Shown here: positions 36,156 to 44,591 of the stretch, piece by piece | Position numbering within the stretch: the first letter of the stretch is position 1 | How the letters are laid out: each line of letters opens with the position of its first letter | Origin: Haliovirga abyssi | Lineage (GTDB): Bacteria; Fusobacteriota; Fusobacteriia; Fusobacteriales; Haliovirgaceae | DNA: 64,000 nucleotides | Assembly (NCBI RefSeq): GCF_030295325.1 | Contig: NZ_AP027059.1 | Coordinates: 2,228,637-2,292,636, forward strand | Reading direction: 5' to 3' | The notes under the pieces: generated by a model | The model's database searches: none | Told to the model about the DNA's origin: nothing | What the model saw: only the letters and a program-made list of their open reading frames with translations | Made by a program: the position numbers and the translations under genes

Positions 36156-37052
36156 ATGAAAAGAGTATTAGGAATATTTATTTTAACAGCAATAATATCA
36201 ACAAGTGCATTTGCTGGATTTTTTACTGGGTTTTTCAATAAAAAAGAGGTAATAAGAATAGGTCATAAAAATTTTACAGAACAAAGATTACTTGGAAGAA
36301 TGTTATCAGTGTTAATAGAAAAAAATACAAAGTACAAAACAAAAGTATCTGAATTTGGTGGAACAATGCTTATAAATCAGGCATTAAAGAGTTCTCAAAT
36401 AGATATTTCAGCAGAATATACAGGAACCGGTTATATGTTTCTTTTAAAAGCACATGGATTAAAAGATCCAAAAAAGATTTATCAATATGTAAGAGATGAA
36501 TCTGCAAAACAAGGAATAACTTGGTTATTACCATTAGGATTTAATAATACTTATGCATTTGGATTAACACAAGAATTAGCTAAAAAATATAATTTGGAAA
36601 AACTTTCTGATCTAAATGGAGTTGCAGAAAAACTTAAAATAGGAGCATTAGGAGATTTTTTTAGCAGAGAAGATGGAATGCCTGGAATTACAAAAACTTA
36701 TGGATTTTCTTTTAAAAAAGAAGTTGTTTTAGATACAGGATTAAAATATATTGCAGTAAAAAATGGACAAATAGATGTTGCAGTAGTATATTCTACAGAT
36801 GGAATGCTTAAAAAATATGATCTTAAAGTTTTAAAAGATGATAAAAACTTTTTTCCGCCATATGATGCAGTCCCTAGAATGAAAACTGAATTTGCTAATT
36901 CTCATCCAAAAATTGTGGAAGAATTAAAAAAATTAGGTGGAGCATTCACTGATGAAGATTTTCAAAAATATAATTACCAAATAGATGTATTAGAATTACC
37001 AGAAAAAAAAGTAGCAGAAGATGCTTTAAGGGAAAAAGGATTGATAAAATAG
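36156..37052 (+). CDS. Glycine betaine/carnitine/choline-binding protein (OpuCC/OsmF type)
   Basis: 298 residues with signal peptide (cleavage near TSAFAG, residue 21) and no lipobox, so it is periplasmic. RIGHKNFTEQRLLGRMLSVLIE, GTMLINQALKSSQIDISAEYTGTG and the C-terminal PPYDAVPRMKTEFANSHPKI fit the OpuAC-like family that binds quaternary ammonium osmolytes. Third gene of the operon, 18 bases after the permease with its own GGAGG. The exact ligand (betaine, choline, carnitine) is not evident. Terminator follows. Confidence 0.93.
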   Translation: MKRVLGIFILTAIISTSAFAGFFTGFFNKKEVIRIGHKNFTEQRLLGRMLSVLIEKNTKYKTKVSEFGGTMLINQALKSSQIDISAEYTGTGYMFLLKAHGLKDPKKIYQYVRDESAKQGITWLLPLGFNNTYAFGLTQELAKKYNLEKLSDLNGVAEKLKIGALGDFFSREDGMPGITKTYGFSFKKEVVLDTGLKYIAVKNGQIDVAVVYSTDGMLKKYDLKVLKDDKNFFPPYDAVPRMKTEFANSHPKIVEELKKLGGAFTDEDFQKYNYQIDVLELPEKKVAEDALREKGLIK

Positions 37053-37058
37053 ACTATT

Positions 37059-37089
37059 AAAGAGCTCAAAATATTGAGCTCTTTTTTAA
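37059..37089 (+). terminator. Intrinsic terminator of the osmolyte transporter operon
   Basis: AAAGAGCTCAAA-ATA-TTGAGCTCTTTTTT: a 9-bp stem and T-run just after the binding-protein stop. The A-run on the other side may make it work for the convergent gene too. Confidence 0.88.
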
Positions 37090-37112
37090 TTTAGTTCTAA
37101 TTTAACTTTTGC

Positions 37113-37595
37113 TTATTCTCCTCTATAATGAATAGTCAACCCTTTAAGGAAATTACGAAGATAACTATCAAGGCACTCTTTGTAATTTTTATGTCCAGGT
37201 TTTCTAAATAGACTTCTTAATTCAGATACTGATACATTTACACCTGCTAGATTAAAAATATCAATTATATCATCGCTTCTAAGATTTAATGCTATTTTTA
37301 ATTTTTTCATAATTAAATTATTAAAATTATTACCTGTTAATTCTATACGTGGTTTAGGCTCTTCCCCAGGTTTTGGTTCTTGTCTTCCTCTTTTATAAAT
37401 AATATATCCATCTAAAACCATCCCTAATTGTTTGTTACTACATTTTACATACCCTTCCTCATTCTCTTTTTTTAATAAATTACGAACATCAGCTACTTCC
37501 ATATGTTCTCCAAATTCTTTAAAACACCCTATTAAAACTTTATCAGGTATATCTAATGCATACCTAACTCTTCTTAAAATATCATTGTTTGTCAT
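37113..37595 (-). CDS. DUF1456 family protein (YehS-like)
   Basis: 160 residues made of two copies of the ~68-residue DUF1456 unit: MTNNDILRRVRYALDIPDKV at the start and FNNLIMKKLKIALNLRSDDI from about residue 92. Each is followed by a helix pair (ADVRNLLKKENE; SVSELRSLFRKPGHKNY). Members are small cytoplasmic proteins of unknown function, widespread in proteobacteria and fusobacteria. Single gene, with GGAGG-type ribosome site, convergent with the transporter operon. Confidence 0.88.
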   Translation of the reverse strand: MTNNDILRRVRYALDIPDKVLIGCFKEFGEHMEVADVRNLLKKENEEGYVKCSNKQLGMVLDGYIIYKRGRQEPKPGEEPKPRIELTGNNFNNLIMKKLKIALNLRSDDIIDIFNLAGVNVSVSELRSLFRKPGHKNYKECLDSYLRNFLKGLTIHYRGE

Positions 37596-37631
37596 TTTTT
37601 ACCTCCGATTTTATTTTATAAAATTTTCTTA

Positions 37632-37660
37632 TTGATTTTTTGATTCTTTTATAGTAAAAT
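37632..37660 (+). promoter_or_regulatory. Promoter of the antisense RNA
   Basis: TTGATT (37632-37637), 17 bases, TAAAAT (37655-37660). Start expected near 37667. Confidence 0.65.
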
Positions 37661-37666
37661 AGATAT

Positions 37667-37764
37667 AGGTGAGGGGCATTTCAGCCCCAGTAGAACTTTA
37701 ATGAGTACTAATGTGTGCTAAGAAAAAGATTGCTACTGTGAATAGCAGTCTTTTTCTATTTTTT
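37667..37764 (+). ncRNA. Candidate antisense RNA (antitoxin) of a type I toxin-antitoxin pair
   Basis: About 98 nt. A 5' stem GGGGC-atttca-GCCCC (37673-37688) is followed by a single-stranded middle complementary to the toxin's 3' part. An intrinsic terminator ends it, AAAAAGATTGCTA with TAGCAGTCTTTTT then TATTTTTT (37722-37764). The terminator stem lies inside the toxin's coding sequence on the other strand. It covers the last two-thirds of the toxin reading frame, so duplex formation would block translation or expose the message to RNase III. Confidence 0.68.
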
Positions 37765-37787
37765 GCACAATTAATTAGTTTTCTCAT
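37698..37787 (-). CDS. Candidate type I toxin, 29-residue hydrophobic peptide
   Basis: Starts MRKLINCAKNRKRLLFTVA and ends FLAHISTH. A basic N-terminal third is followed by one short membrane-spanning segment (residues ~14-25), the hallmark of small membrane-acting type I toxins (Fst, Ldr, TisB kind). The ribosome site is unusually strong (AAAGGGGGTGGG, 3-12 bases before the ATG). A promoter (TTGAAT, 17, TATGAT) lies about 60 bases upstream, with a GCAAC/GTTG hairpin in the untranslated leader. I do not recognise a named family. Too short to be convincing without the antisense gene, but both together are coherent. Confidence 0.65.
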   Translation of the reverse strand: MRKLINCAKNRKRLLFTVAIFFLAHISTH

Positions 37788-37846
37788 AGTCCCACCCCCT
37801 TTCTTTTTTAGGGAGTACCTACATCTACAACCTTCGTTGCACCTGT

Positions 37847-37875
37847 ATCATAACACATTCAATCAATTTATTCAA
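37847..37875 (-). promoter_or_regulatory. Promoter of the candidate toxin message
   Basis: TTGAAT (37875-37870), 17 bases, TATGAT (37852-37847) on the minus strand, giving a ~53-nt leader. Confidence 0.65.
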
Positions 37876-37893
37876 TCTGTTTACAAATAAGCC

Positions 37894-37952
37894 TTAAGAA
37901 ATATTTAAAAAACATATTTTTCTTATTTTATTATTTTTAAGCCGTTCCTAAG
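37894..37952. repeat. Family C repeat, short deleted form
   Basis: TTAAGAAATATTTAAAAAAC on the left and TTTTTAAGCCGTTCCTAA on the right are family C ends. About 59 bp, so the centre is missing. It sits between the toxin promoter and the end of the next gene. Confidence 0.55.
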
Positions 37953-37964
37953 TAAATTTACTTT

Positions 37965-39797
37965 TTAATCCATATAAAATCCATATTCTTTTAATTTCTT
38001 TTTTACTCTATTTATATCTTTATTTTTCACCAATATTTTATAATCTTCTGCTTTTAATATATATTTTTTCAAATAACTATCTTTTGTTAGTAATTTTATT
38101 AACTCTTTATTTTTATCTATTTCAAAAACTTTATACTCAGTTGTTTCTACAATAGGATTTAATCTTTTTTCTAAATTTTCAAAAAAAATCTTCCAGTTTT
38201 CAGGCAAATCTTTTTCAATATAATTTTTAAAATTCTGAATATTATTTTTCATATCTTCTGCATTTAAAACATTTCTAAATATACTGTCAAAATCTACTTT
38301 ATACATATTTTCACCGATTTTATCTGCTATTGACTCAATAAAAACTTTTTTTAAATTATCCTCACCTTTAAAATTTATTACTAATCTTTTGGTATCTAAT
38401 TCTATTTTTACATCTTCTTTAGTTTGTATTTCATAATCATCTCTTAATCCAAAAACATATTCTCCCAATTTTGTTAATTTTACATATTTAATGTTATCAA
38501 ACTCTGTATTCCCTAAAAAATCTCTAGATTCATCTTCAAACCCTTTTTTATTTTCAAATTCATCATATGCAATTTCAAAAACACCAAATGATGCTAATAA
38601 AACTAAAACCCCTTTTATAAAAGGAATAGTTATATAGTTCATATATAATATCCCATTTTCTATATAATGCTTATCTTTATATCTAGCGTAAGGCTGTCCC
38701 TCCTCTACCATCATATATAGATTTGCACTTAACCTAACATCTATTAAATCTACATTTTCATTTTTATAAATTAAAGTATCATATATATTTGTTACATCAA
38801 TCCAAAACTCTTTTTTAAACTTCCTTAATATTTTAAATAGTTTTTCCATAAATTGTTTATACAAATTATTTTCATCAAAATAATATCGCATACCTTTTAT
38901 ATGAGTAAGAATAAAATCAAGTAAATTTATTTTTTTACTTAAACCATTGTAATTCAGCTTATCTTCAAATATGTCAGTTACAAGTTTTTTTATACCTTCT
39001 TTTGCATCTAATCCATATTCCTCTTTATTAAAATTTGCAAAATCAATAAACTCTAATATTAATTTTGACTTATAATACTCTAATTTTTTATTTCCTTCAT
39101 ATAGCTCTTCCATATTAGTTCTATTTTTAAAATCAACTATTGATTTCTTTAATATTTTCCCTGATACTGACTTTTTTATTAATCCACTTTTTTGTATATT
39201 TACATATAATAGATAATTTTTTAATAGTTCAATTTCAAAATTCTTAATATATTTAGATTCTACTTTCTCCAAAGGAACTAAATCATAATGAAGAGGTTTT
39301 TCTTCTAAATTCTCCGTTATAGCTATTCTTATTACTTGTGGAAGAGTTAACATTCCACTTATTTCACCATAATAAAATTTTCTATATAAGACAATCTTAA
39401 AAAATTCAACCCCTTTTTTCAAAAGAGTTTTAGGGTCCGATAAATAACTATATCGCTCTTTCTTTTTTTTATCAATTACATCTATTTTATATGTCTCTTT
39501 CAATACACTTATATCTACAGCTATATTAAAACATATTAACTTAAATATCATTCTCACTTGTTTTGGCATATCTTTTAGGCAATTATTAAACACATCTTTC
39601 TTAGTGTAAAATTGAAACATAATATCTACTAACTTTTCTCTATCTCTCATATAAATCATTTTGTCTTTCAAATCACTTTTTATATAACCTTTGTTAATAC
39701 ACTTTTTAAAATATAACTCATATAATGTTTTTAATTCTTTAAACTCATAGTTTTTCATAATTTCTAATTTCAACAACTCTTCTTTTCTACTTTCCAT
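37965..39797 (-). CDS. Unknown 610-residue partner of the SNF2 helicase
   Basis: I do not recognise this protein. It is soluble, Lys/Glu-rich and mostly helical, with no signal peptide. Near residue 340-420 it has a more hydrophobic stretch (YITIPFIKGVLVLLASFGVFEI) followed by a winged-helix-like YVKLTKLGEYVFGLRDDYEI. The C-terminal ~80 residues (EYKVFEIDKNKELIKLLTKD, ILKAEDYKILVKNKDINRVK) may be a small helicase-associated fold. It starts 2 bases after the helicase stop, so the two are one transcriptional and probably functional unit. A DNA/nucleoprotein role is inferred only from its partner. Confidence 0.7.
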   Translation of the reverse strand: MESRKEELLKLEIMKNYEFKELKTLYELYFKKCINKGYIKSDLKDKMIYMRDREKLVDIMFQFYTKKDVFNNCLKDMPKQVRMIFKLICFNIAVDISVLKETYKIDVIDKKKKERYSYLSDPKTLLKKGVEFFKIVLYRKFYYGEISGMLTLPQVIRIAITENLEEKPLHYDLVPLEKVESKYIKNFEIELLKNYLLYVNIQKSGLIKKSVSGKILKKSIVDFKNRTNMEELYEGNKKLEYYKSKLILEFIDFANFNKEEYGLDAKEGIKKLVTDIFEDKLNYNGLSKKINLLDFILTHIKGMRYYFDENNLYKQFMEKLFKILRKFKKEFWIDVTNIYDTLIYKNENVDLIDVRLSANLYMMVEEGQPYARYKDKHYIENGILYMNYITIPFIKGVLVLLASFGVFEIAYDEFENKKGFEDESRDFLGNTEFDNIKYVKLTKLGEYVFGLRDDYEIQTKEDVKIELDTKRLVINFKGEDNLKKVFIESIADKIGENMYKVDFDSIFRNVLNAEDMKNNIQNFKNYIEKDLPENWKIFFENLEKRLNPIVETTEYKVFEIDKNKELIKLLTKDSYLKKYILKAEDYKILVKNKDINRVKKKLKEYGFYMD

Positions 39798-39799
39798 TT

Positions 39800-42547
39800 T
39801 TATTCTCCCAATATATATTCTAAATCAGATTCTGATATGCTTTTACTCATCATTGTATCCTCTTCTATAATATTTTCAATTAACTCTCTTTTTTTCTTTT
39901 GCAATAATTCTATTTTTTCTTCTATACTATCTTTTGTAATTATTTTATAACTAAATACAGTTTTATCTTGTCCTATTCTATGTGCTCTGTCTATTGCTTG
40001 TTGCTCTGCTGATACATTCCACCAAGGGTCAAATATAAATACACTATCTGCCGCAGTTAGATTTAATCCAACTCCACCTGTTTTTAAAGTCATAATCAAA
40101 ACTTTATATTCCTCTTCATTTTGAAACAAATTTACTATCTCCTGTCTCTTTTTTGTTGCTCCTGTTATTACTAAATATTTTATTCCCTCTTTTGTCAAAT
40201 CCTCTTCTATTTTTTCTATTACATTTAGAAAATTGGTGAAAACAAGCGCTTTCCTTCCATTTGATACAATATCTTGTAAATTTTCCATTAATAAATCTCT
40301 TTTTGATGAGGTTATTCTATTTTCACTAAATGATTCAGGATTTGAAGTTATCCTTCTAAGTTCATTTAAAGCTTGAAATATAAAAAATTGGCTTTTTTTC
40401 ACCCCTTCTCTTTCTATCTGTTTATCTAATACTTCTTTAAAAAATATTCTTCTTTCATTATATAATTTTTTTTGTTTTGTATTCATATCAACATATAAAG
40501 TTTGTTCCACTTTTTCAGGCAGTTCCTTTAATACATCTCGTTTTTTCCTCCTTAAAATAAAAGGATATATCTTTTTCTTTAACTCTTTTGATACATCTTC
40601 ATTCCCCTCTTTTTGAATTGGAACAATATATTTTTTATTAAAATTATTTACAGTTCCAAACATTTTCGGGTTTAAAAATCTAAACAGAGAAAAAAGCTCT
40701 CCTAAATGATTTTCAATAGGTGTACCACTTAATGCAAATCTATTTTCTGCTTTTATTAATAATACAGCTTTTGATATTTGTGAATTAATATTTTTAATAT
40801 TTTGCGACTCATCCAAAATAGCTGTATCAAACTCTATATCTTTTATTCTACCTATATCATTTCTCAACACTCCATAAGTAGTAATAAATATTTTGTTTTC
40901 TTCAAAAACTTTAAAGTCCCTATTATTTCCATAATATATAGCATATTCTAAATCTGGTGTAAATTTTTTAAGCTCATTTTCCCAATTATAAATAAGGCTT
41001 GTTGGCACTACAATCACTATTTTTTTCTTATCTGTATATATATTTTTTATTAATGCTATGGCTTGTAATGTTTTACCAAGTCCCATATCGTCTGCTAAAC
41101 ATCCCCCTAATCTATTTTCATACAGATATTTCAACCATTTAGTTCCATATTCCTGATAATTTCTAAGCTCTGCATCTACCTCTTTTAAATTCAAATCCAC
41201 CTTTTCTATTTCATTAAATCCCTCATATACCTCTATCTCTTTTGAAAACACTGTTTTTAATTGTTGAGTTTCTATCATCTCTTCTATCACTGGCAAATCA
41301 TAAAAAGAAACATTAAATTCTCCTTTTTTTTCATCAAAAATTCTATTTAATTTATCCACAAATTTTTTCTCTATAATAACATTTGAATTATCTGTAAGTT
41401 TTATATATTTATCTTTATTATACATTTTTAAAAAATTTACAACTGAAAATGTCTCATCTTCTATATTAATTTCCATATCTCCTTCAAAATAATCTATTGA
41501 GCTAGACAATCCAAATGTTAATTTTGGCTTCGATATTTTTATTTTATATTCGTTTAATTTTTCTGAACCGTAAAGCTCAAAATGGTTAATTAAATAGTGT
41601 AATTTTTTTTGTAAAAATTCTTTTGCAAAATTATTTGACATAATTATATAATCGTTATCTATAAAAAACTCACTTTTATCTTTACTCTTTTTTAACATTT
41701 TAAATAGATCATCAAATGCTTGTACAGATTTATTATAATCCACTTCACGAATATATATATCCTTACTTTTTTCATTTATATCTACTACTTTTTTTATATT
41801 AAATTCTTTGAAAAATTCAAAATCATAATTATCTAAATTCAACCCTATTTTCAAATGAAGATATTTATCTACATCTATTTTTTCAAATACTATTACAGGC
41901 TTTAAGCTAATACTATTAATTTTTTTTATACTAAAACCCTCTACTTGACATTTTATATTTGTAAAATATGAATAAAAAATAGATAAAAATTTATTTAAAT
42001 AACCATCCTTTATCTCTACTTCAAATTCTTTTAACTGCTGATAGTTATCTCCTATATTTTTGATTAGATATATTTTCCCATTTGAATATAAATGTGTTTG
42101 CGATATTATTTTATAATCTAAGTTGTTATTAAAATTTATTTTAGCTTTAAATTTCTCTTCTACCTTTTCTATTATTAATTCTAAATTTATCTCTTCTTCT
42201 GCTAATTCTATTTTCATTTTATTTTCATTTATAAAACTCTCACTTTTTAATAGATAATCCACTAAAAAACTATTGTTATCCAAATATAATCTTTCACTTT
42301 TATTTTCTATCTCATCATCCCAATTTATATTAAATTCATCTTTTTCTTTTATCTCATTTATTTTTTGTAATATAGAGTTATCATATTCATTTGTTGCTAT
42401 TACTGCATCTGTATCTACTTTTTTTCCTTTTGAATCTCTTAGTTCAATATAGCTTCTCTCATTTTCAAATTTTAAGATGAAATATATTTTATCTTTTACT
42501 CTGTAATCATCAAATGAAAAATGTTTTCTTTTTAAACTTTCAAACAT
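39800..42547 (-). CDS. SNF2-family DEAD/H-box ATPase
   Basis: 915 residues. The C-terminal ~470 hold a complete Swi2/Snf2 motor: motif I GGCLADDMGLGKTLQAI, motif II AILDESQNI, motif III ALSGTPIENHLGELFSLFRF, motif IV region KALVFTNFLNVIEKIEEDL and motifs V-VI TGGVGLNLTAADSVFIFDP with AEQQAIDRAHRIGQ. The N-terminal ~440 residues are beta-rich and unassigned (in bacterial SNF2 proteins this region is often a SNF2-assoc-like or SWIM-bearing domain; no Zn-binding cysteines are seen). Bacterial SNF2 proteins remodel RNA polymerase or nucleoprotein, or work in phage defence. Forms a pair with the 610-residue protein. Confidence 0.92.
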   Translation of the reverse strand: MFESLKRKHFSFDDYRVKDKIYFILKFENERSYIELRDSKGKKVDTDAVIATNEYDNSILQKINEIKEKDEFNINWDDEIENKSERLYLDNNSFLVDYLLKSESFINENKMKIELAEEEINLELIIEKVEEKFKAKINFNNNLDYKIISQTHLYSNGKIYLIKNIGDNYQQLKEFEVEIKDGYLNKFLSIFYSYFTNIKCQVEGFSIKKINSISLKPVIVFEKIDVDKYLHLKIGLNLDNYDFEFFKEFNIKKVVDINEKSKDIYIREVDYNKSVQAFDDLFKMLKKSKDKSEFFIDNDYIIMSNNFAKEFLQKKLHYLINHFELYGSEKLNEYKIKISKPKLTFGLSSSIDYFEGDMEINIEDETFSVVNFLKMYNKDKYIKLTDNSNVIIEKKFVDKLNRIFDEKKGEFNVSFYDLPVIEEMIETQQLKTVFSKEIEVYEGFNEIEKVDLNLKEVDAELRNYQEYGTKWLKYLYENRLGGCLADDMGLGKTLQAIALIKNIYTDKKKIVIVVPTSLIYNWENELKKFTPDLEYAIYYGNNRDFKVFEENKIFITTYGVLRNDIGRIKDIEFDTAILDESQNIKNINSQISKAVLLIKAENRFALSGTPIENHLGELFSLFRFLNPKMFGTVNNFNKKYIVPIQKEGNEDVSKELKKKIYPFILRRKKRDVLKELPEKVEQTLYVDMNTKQKKLYNERRIFFKEVLDKQIEREGVKKSQFFIFQALNELRRITSNPESFSENRITSSKRDLLMENLQDIVSNGRKALVFTNFLNVIEKIEEDLTKEGIKYLVITGATKKRQEIVNLFQNEEEYKVLIMTLKTGGVGLNLTAADSVFIFDPWWNVSAEQQAIDRAHRIGQDKTVFSYKIITKDSIEEKIELLQKKKRELIENIIEEDTMMSKSISESDLEYILGE

Positions 42548-42666
42548 TTATAATCGCATCCTTTTTTATTTTTTTGAAATTATCACTCTATATTATAACA
42601 GTTATGGTTATTTGTGTAAATATTTTTTTATTAGCAAAATATAAATTTATTCAGAAAATAACAAAA

Positions 42667-42697
42667 AAAGCTTACAAATATTTAATTTGTAAACTCT
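42667..42697 (-). terminator. Intrinsic terminator after the 55-residue protein gene
   Basis: GTTTACAAAT-taa-ATATTTGTAAGC followed by TTTTTTTG on the minus strand, 9 bases after the stop. Confidence 0.8.
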
Positions 42698-42705
42698 TTT
42701 TTCTT

Positions 42706-42873
42706 TTATCCTCTTTTACTTCCTTTGTGATTTAAAGTAGCTGGATTAATTTGATTTGATCTACTATTTTTGTTAGGAATAAATGAGTTAGTATTGTGAT
42801 TTGTAGTATTATTATCACTCTCAAATTTATCTTTTTTCTTTACCTTTGGTTTTGATGATTTTAATTTTCTCAT
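42706..42873 (-). CDS. Small Lys/Asn-rich protein, 55 residues
   Basis: Begins MRKLKSSKPKVKKKDKFES and ends NPATLNHKGSKRG. It is strongly basic at both ends with an Asn/Thr/Ser-rich centre and no hydrophobic segment, so likely unstructured or nucleic-acid binding. The support for a real gene is the excellent ribosome site (GAAGGAGGTGAGG, 4 bases before ATG), a TATAAT about 20 bases upstream of that, and a clean terminator. I find no family. Lies between the helicase pair and the VgrG operon, transcribed like the helicase. Confidence 0.62.
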   Translation of the reverse strand: MRKLKSSKPKVKKKDKFESDNNTTNHNTNSFIPNKNSRSNQINPATLNHKGSKRG

Positions 42874-43215
42874 CTCCTCACCTCCTTCAATATATATTAT
42901 AGCATATATTTTATTATTTTGAAGATAAATTTATAAAAATTGTTTAAAAAATCTTTCATAAAAACCAACAAAAATGTTATAATCTCCATACAGAAAAAAT
43001 ACATTTTAAACTGTTTTAGAACCGAATTCAATTTTGACTTTTGTATCTAAATACCAAAAAAACTCAAAATCATAAAGTTTGTCCAAAATAAAACTAAAAA
43101 AGATTTTATGAGAAAAAAGCGAAAAAGAAAATAGTAGAAATTAATAATATAATCAATATAACTTTAAAGATAAATCTATTAAAAGATTTATAGCTTTTTT
43201 ATCATAAAATCTCCT

Positions 43216-43273
43216 GAAGCTAAAACTGTCTGAGAGAGCGCCCTCCTCTAAAGCGAACGAGTTTTTTAGCTTC
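43216..43273. repeat. Inverted repeat GAAGCTAAAAC ... GTTTTTTAGCTTC
   Basis: The two arms surround TGTCTGAGAGAGCGCCCTCC and AAGCGAACGA. Immediately to the right (43274-43318) another small inverted unit, TTTCTTTGTATC/GACAAAGAAA, follows. This higher-GC block differs from its surroundings. It looks like a repetitive extragenic element; no second copy is in the window. The rest of the gap 42874-43215 shows nothing I can name. Confidence 0.45.
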
Positions 43274-43358
43274 TTGATTTTTCTTTGCTTCGTTTCTTTG
43301 TATCAAGACAAAGAAATGAAGAGGTAAACACAGGGATAAAATAACCTTTAGAATGTTT

Positions 43359-43454
43359 AAAATAAGCTAGCTTCCTCTGGTAACGCATAAATGTTTTTCT
43401 AAATTTTTAATCTCTAAAAAATTTAACAAAATTGCATAGCTTATTTTCTGAATA
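43359..43454. repeat. Dispersed repeat family A, copy 3
   Basis: Left end AAAATAAGCTAGC, right end GCATAGCTTATTTT, interior CATAAATGTTTTTCTAAATTT. Shorter than copies 1-2 by a small internal deletion. Similarity runs on to about 43475, just before the ribosome site of the next gene. Confidence 0.7.
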
Positions 43455-43496
43455 AATTTATATTCCCCTAATAAAAAATAAAAAAGGAGTGAAAAA

Positions 43497-44591
43497 ATGG
43501 AAAAAGAATTAAAAGAAAAATTGCCAAGAATTATTATTTTTATAATATTGATATTATTAATACCAGTATTGAAACCAATGATCTTTGGGCATGGTGTAAA
43601 AGAGATAAGAACAAAGATGGAACAAGAACTAAAAAAAGATTACGGAGAAGATTTTATTGTAGAAAACATAGGAACAAGAAGTGCAAATGGAGAAAAATTT
43701 TATCAGGCAGAAATATATCCTAAGTCAATAATTGGAACAAATAAAGAATATGATAGTTATTATCATGCAAGAGCAAGTGTAGATATATTACCCTTCGGTA
43801 GATTAGGAGGAGTTGGTGATAATTATGGAGTAATAAAAATGAATGATGAAGCAGAAAATTATTTGCTTTTAAAATCCAAAAAAATATTTGGAAACAAAAT
43901 AAGAATAAAGTCACGTGTAAAATATTCAGAAAAAAAAGGAGATGGATATTTACAATATTTAGAATGTGGATTTCAAGAAAAAATGAAAGCAGTAAAAGAA
44001 GATCCAAAAAATAAAAGATTAGAACTAACTTTATATATTTATATATTTGATAGAATAGATACTGAAAAAGAAAAAGAAGAAAGGAGGAAAGAGATATATA
44101 AGTATATCCAATATTTAAAAAAGGAAGGGTTGTTCAAATATTTAGAGATGGGAGTAATATTTATAGATGAGCGAGTATTAGCACCAGATTATTATGATTA
44201 CACCTATGAAATAAAACACGGAAAAAAAGTAGCACTCACAGTAGATGGAGAAAAAGTGTATATGCCACCAATGAAATTAAGAAAGGAGATGAGTGTAAAA
44301 TTAGAAGATGAAGTTAAGAAAATGAGTGATGATGAATTGATTAAGAGAATGAATAGGATAAGTAAAAGTGAGTTGAGTTATAAGGGAATAAGAAAATATA
44401 ACAGTCAATATCAAGCTTGGATATATTCTGTAGATATGTTAAAAGCTAACTATGGAACAAGTTATGAAAAATATAAAATAAAAAAAACTTTAAAACGTTT
44501 TTATTTTAATTTGTTATCCAATGTAAAATTATCAAGATCATTAAGATATGTATATATAAATAATATAAAAGGAGATGATAGCAATGAGTAA
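43497..44591 (+). CDS. Membrane-anchored protein of unknown function preceding the VgrG-like gene
   Basis: 364 residues with one N-terminal membrane helix (residues ~12-30, IIIFIILILLIPVLKPM), then a large soluble domain that should face the periplasm. It is basic and helical at its C-terminus (EEVKKMSDDELIKRM, RYVYINNIKGDD). No catalytic signature is visible and I do not recognise it. Its last codons overlap the start of the VgrG-like gene by 8 bases (ATGAGTAA), so the two proteins are made in fixed ratio. It could be a chaperone, adaptor or immunity protein for that product; this is inference. Confidence 0.72.
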   Translation: MEKELKEKLPRIIIFIILILLIPVLKPMIFGHGVKEIRTKMEQELKKDYGEDFIVENIGTRSANGEKFYQAEIYPKSIIGTNKEYDSYYHARASVDILPFGRLGGVGDNYGVIKMNDEAENYLLLKSKKIFGNKIRIKSRVKYSEKKGDGYLQYLECGFQEKMKAVKEDPKNKRLELTLYIYIFDRIDTEKEKEERRKEIYKYIQYLKKEGLFKYLEMGVIFIDERVLAPDYYDYTYEIKHGKKVALTVDGEKVYMPPMKLRKEMSVKLEDEVKKMSDDELIKRMNRISKSELSYKGIRKYNSQYQAWIYSVDMLKANYGTSYEKYKIKKTLKRFYFNLLSNVKLSRSLRYVYINNIKGDDSNE

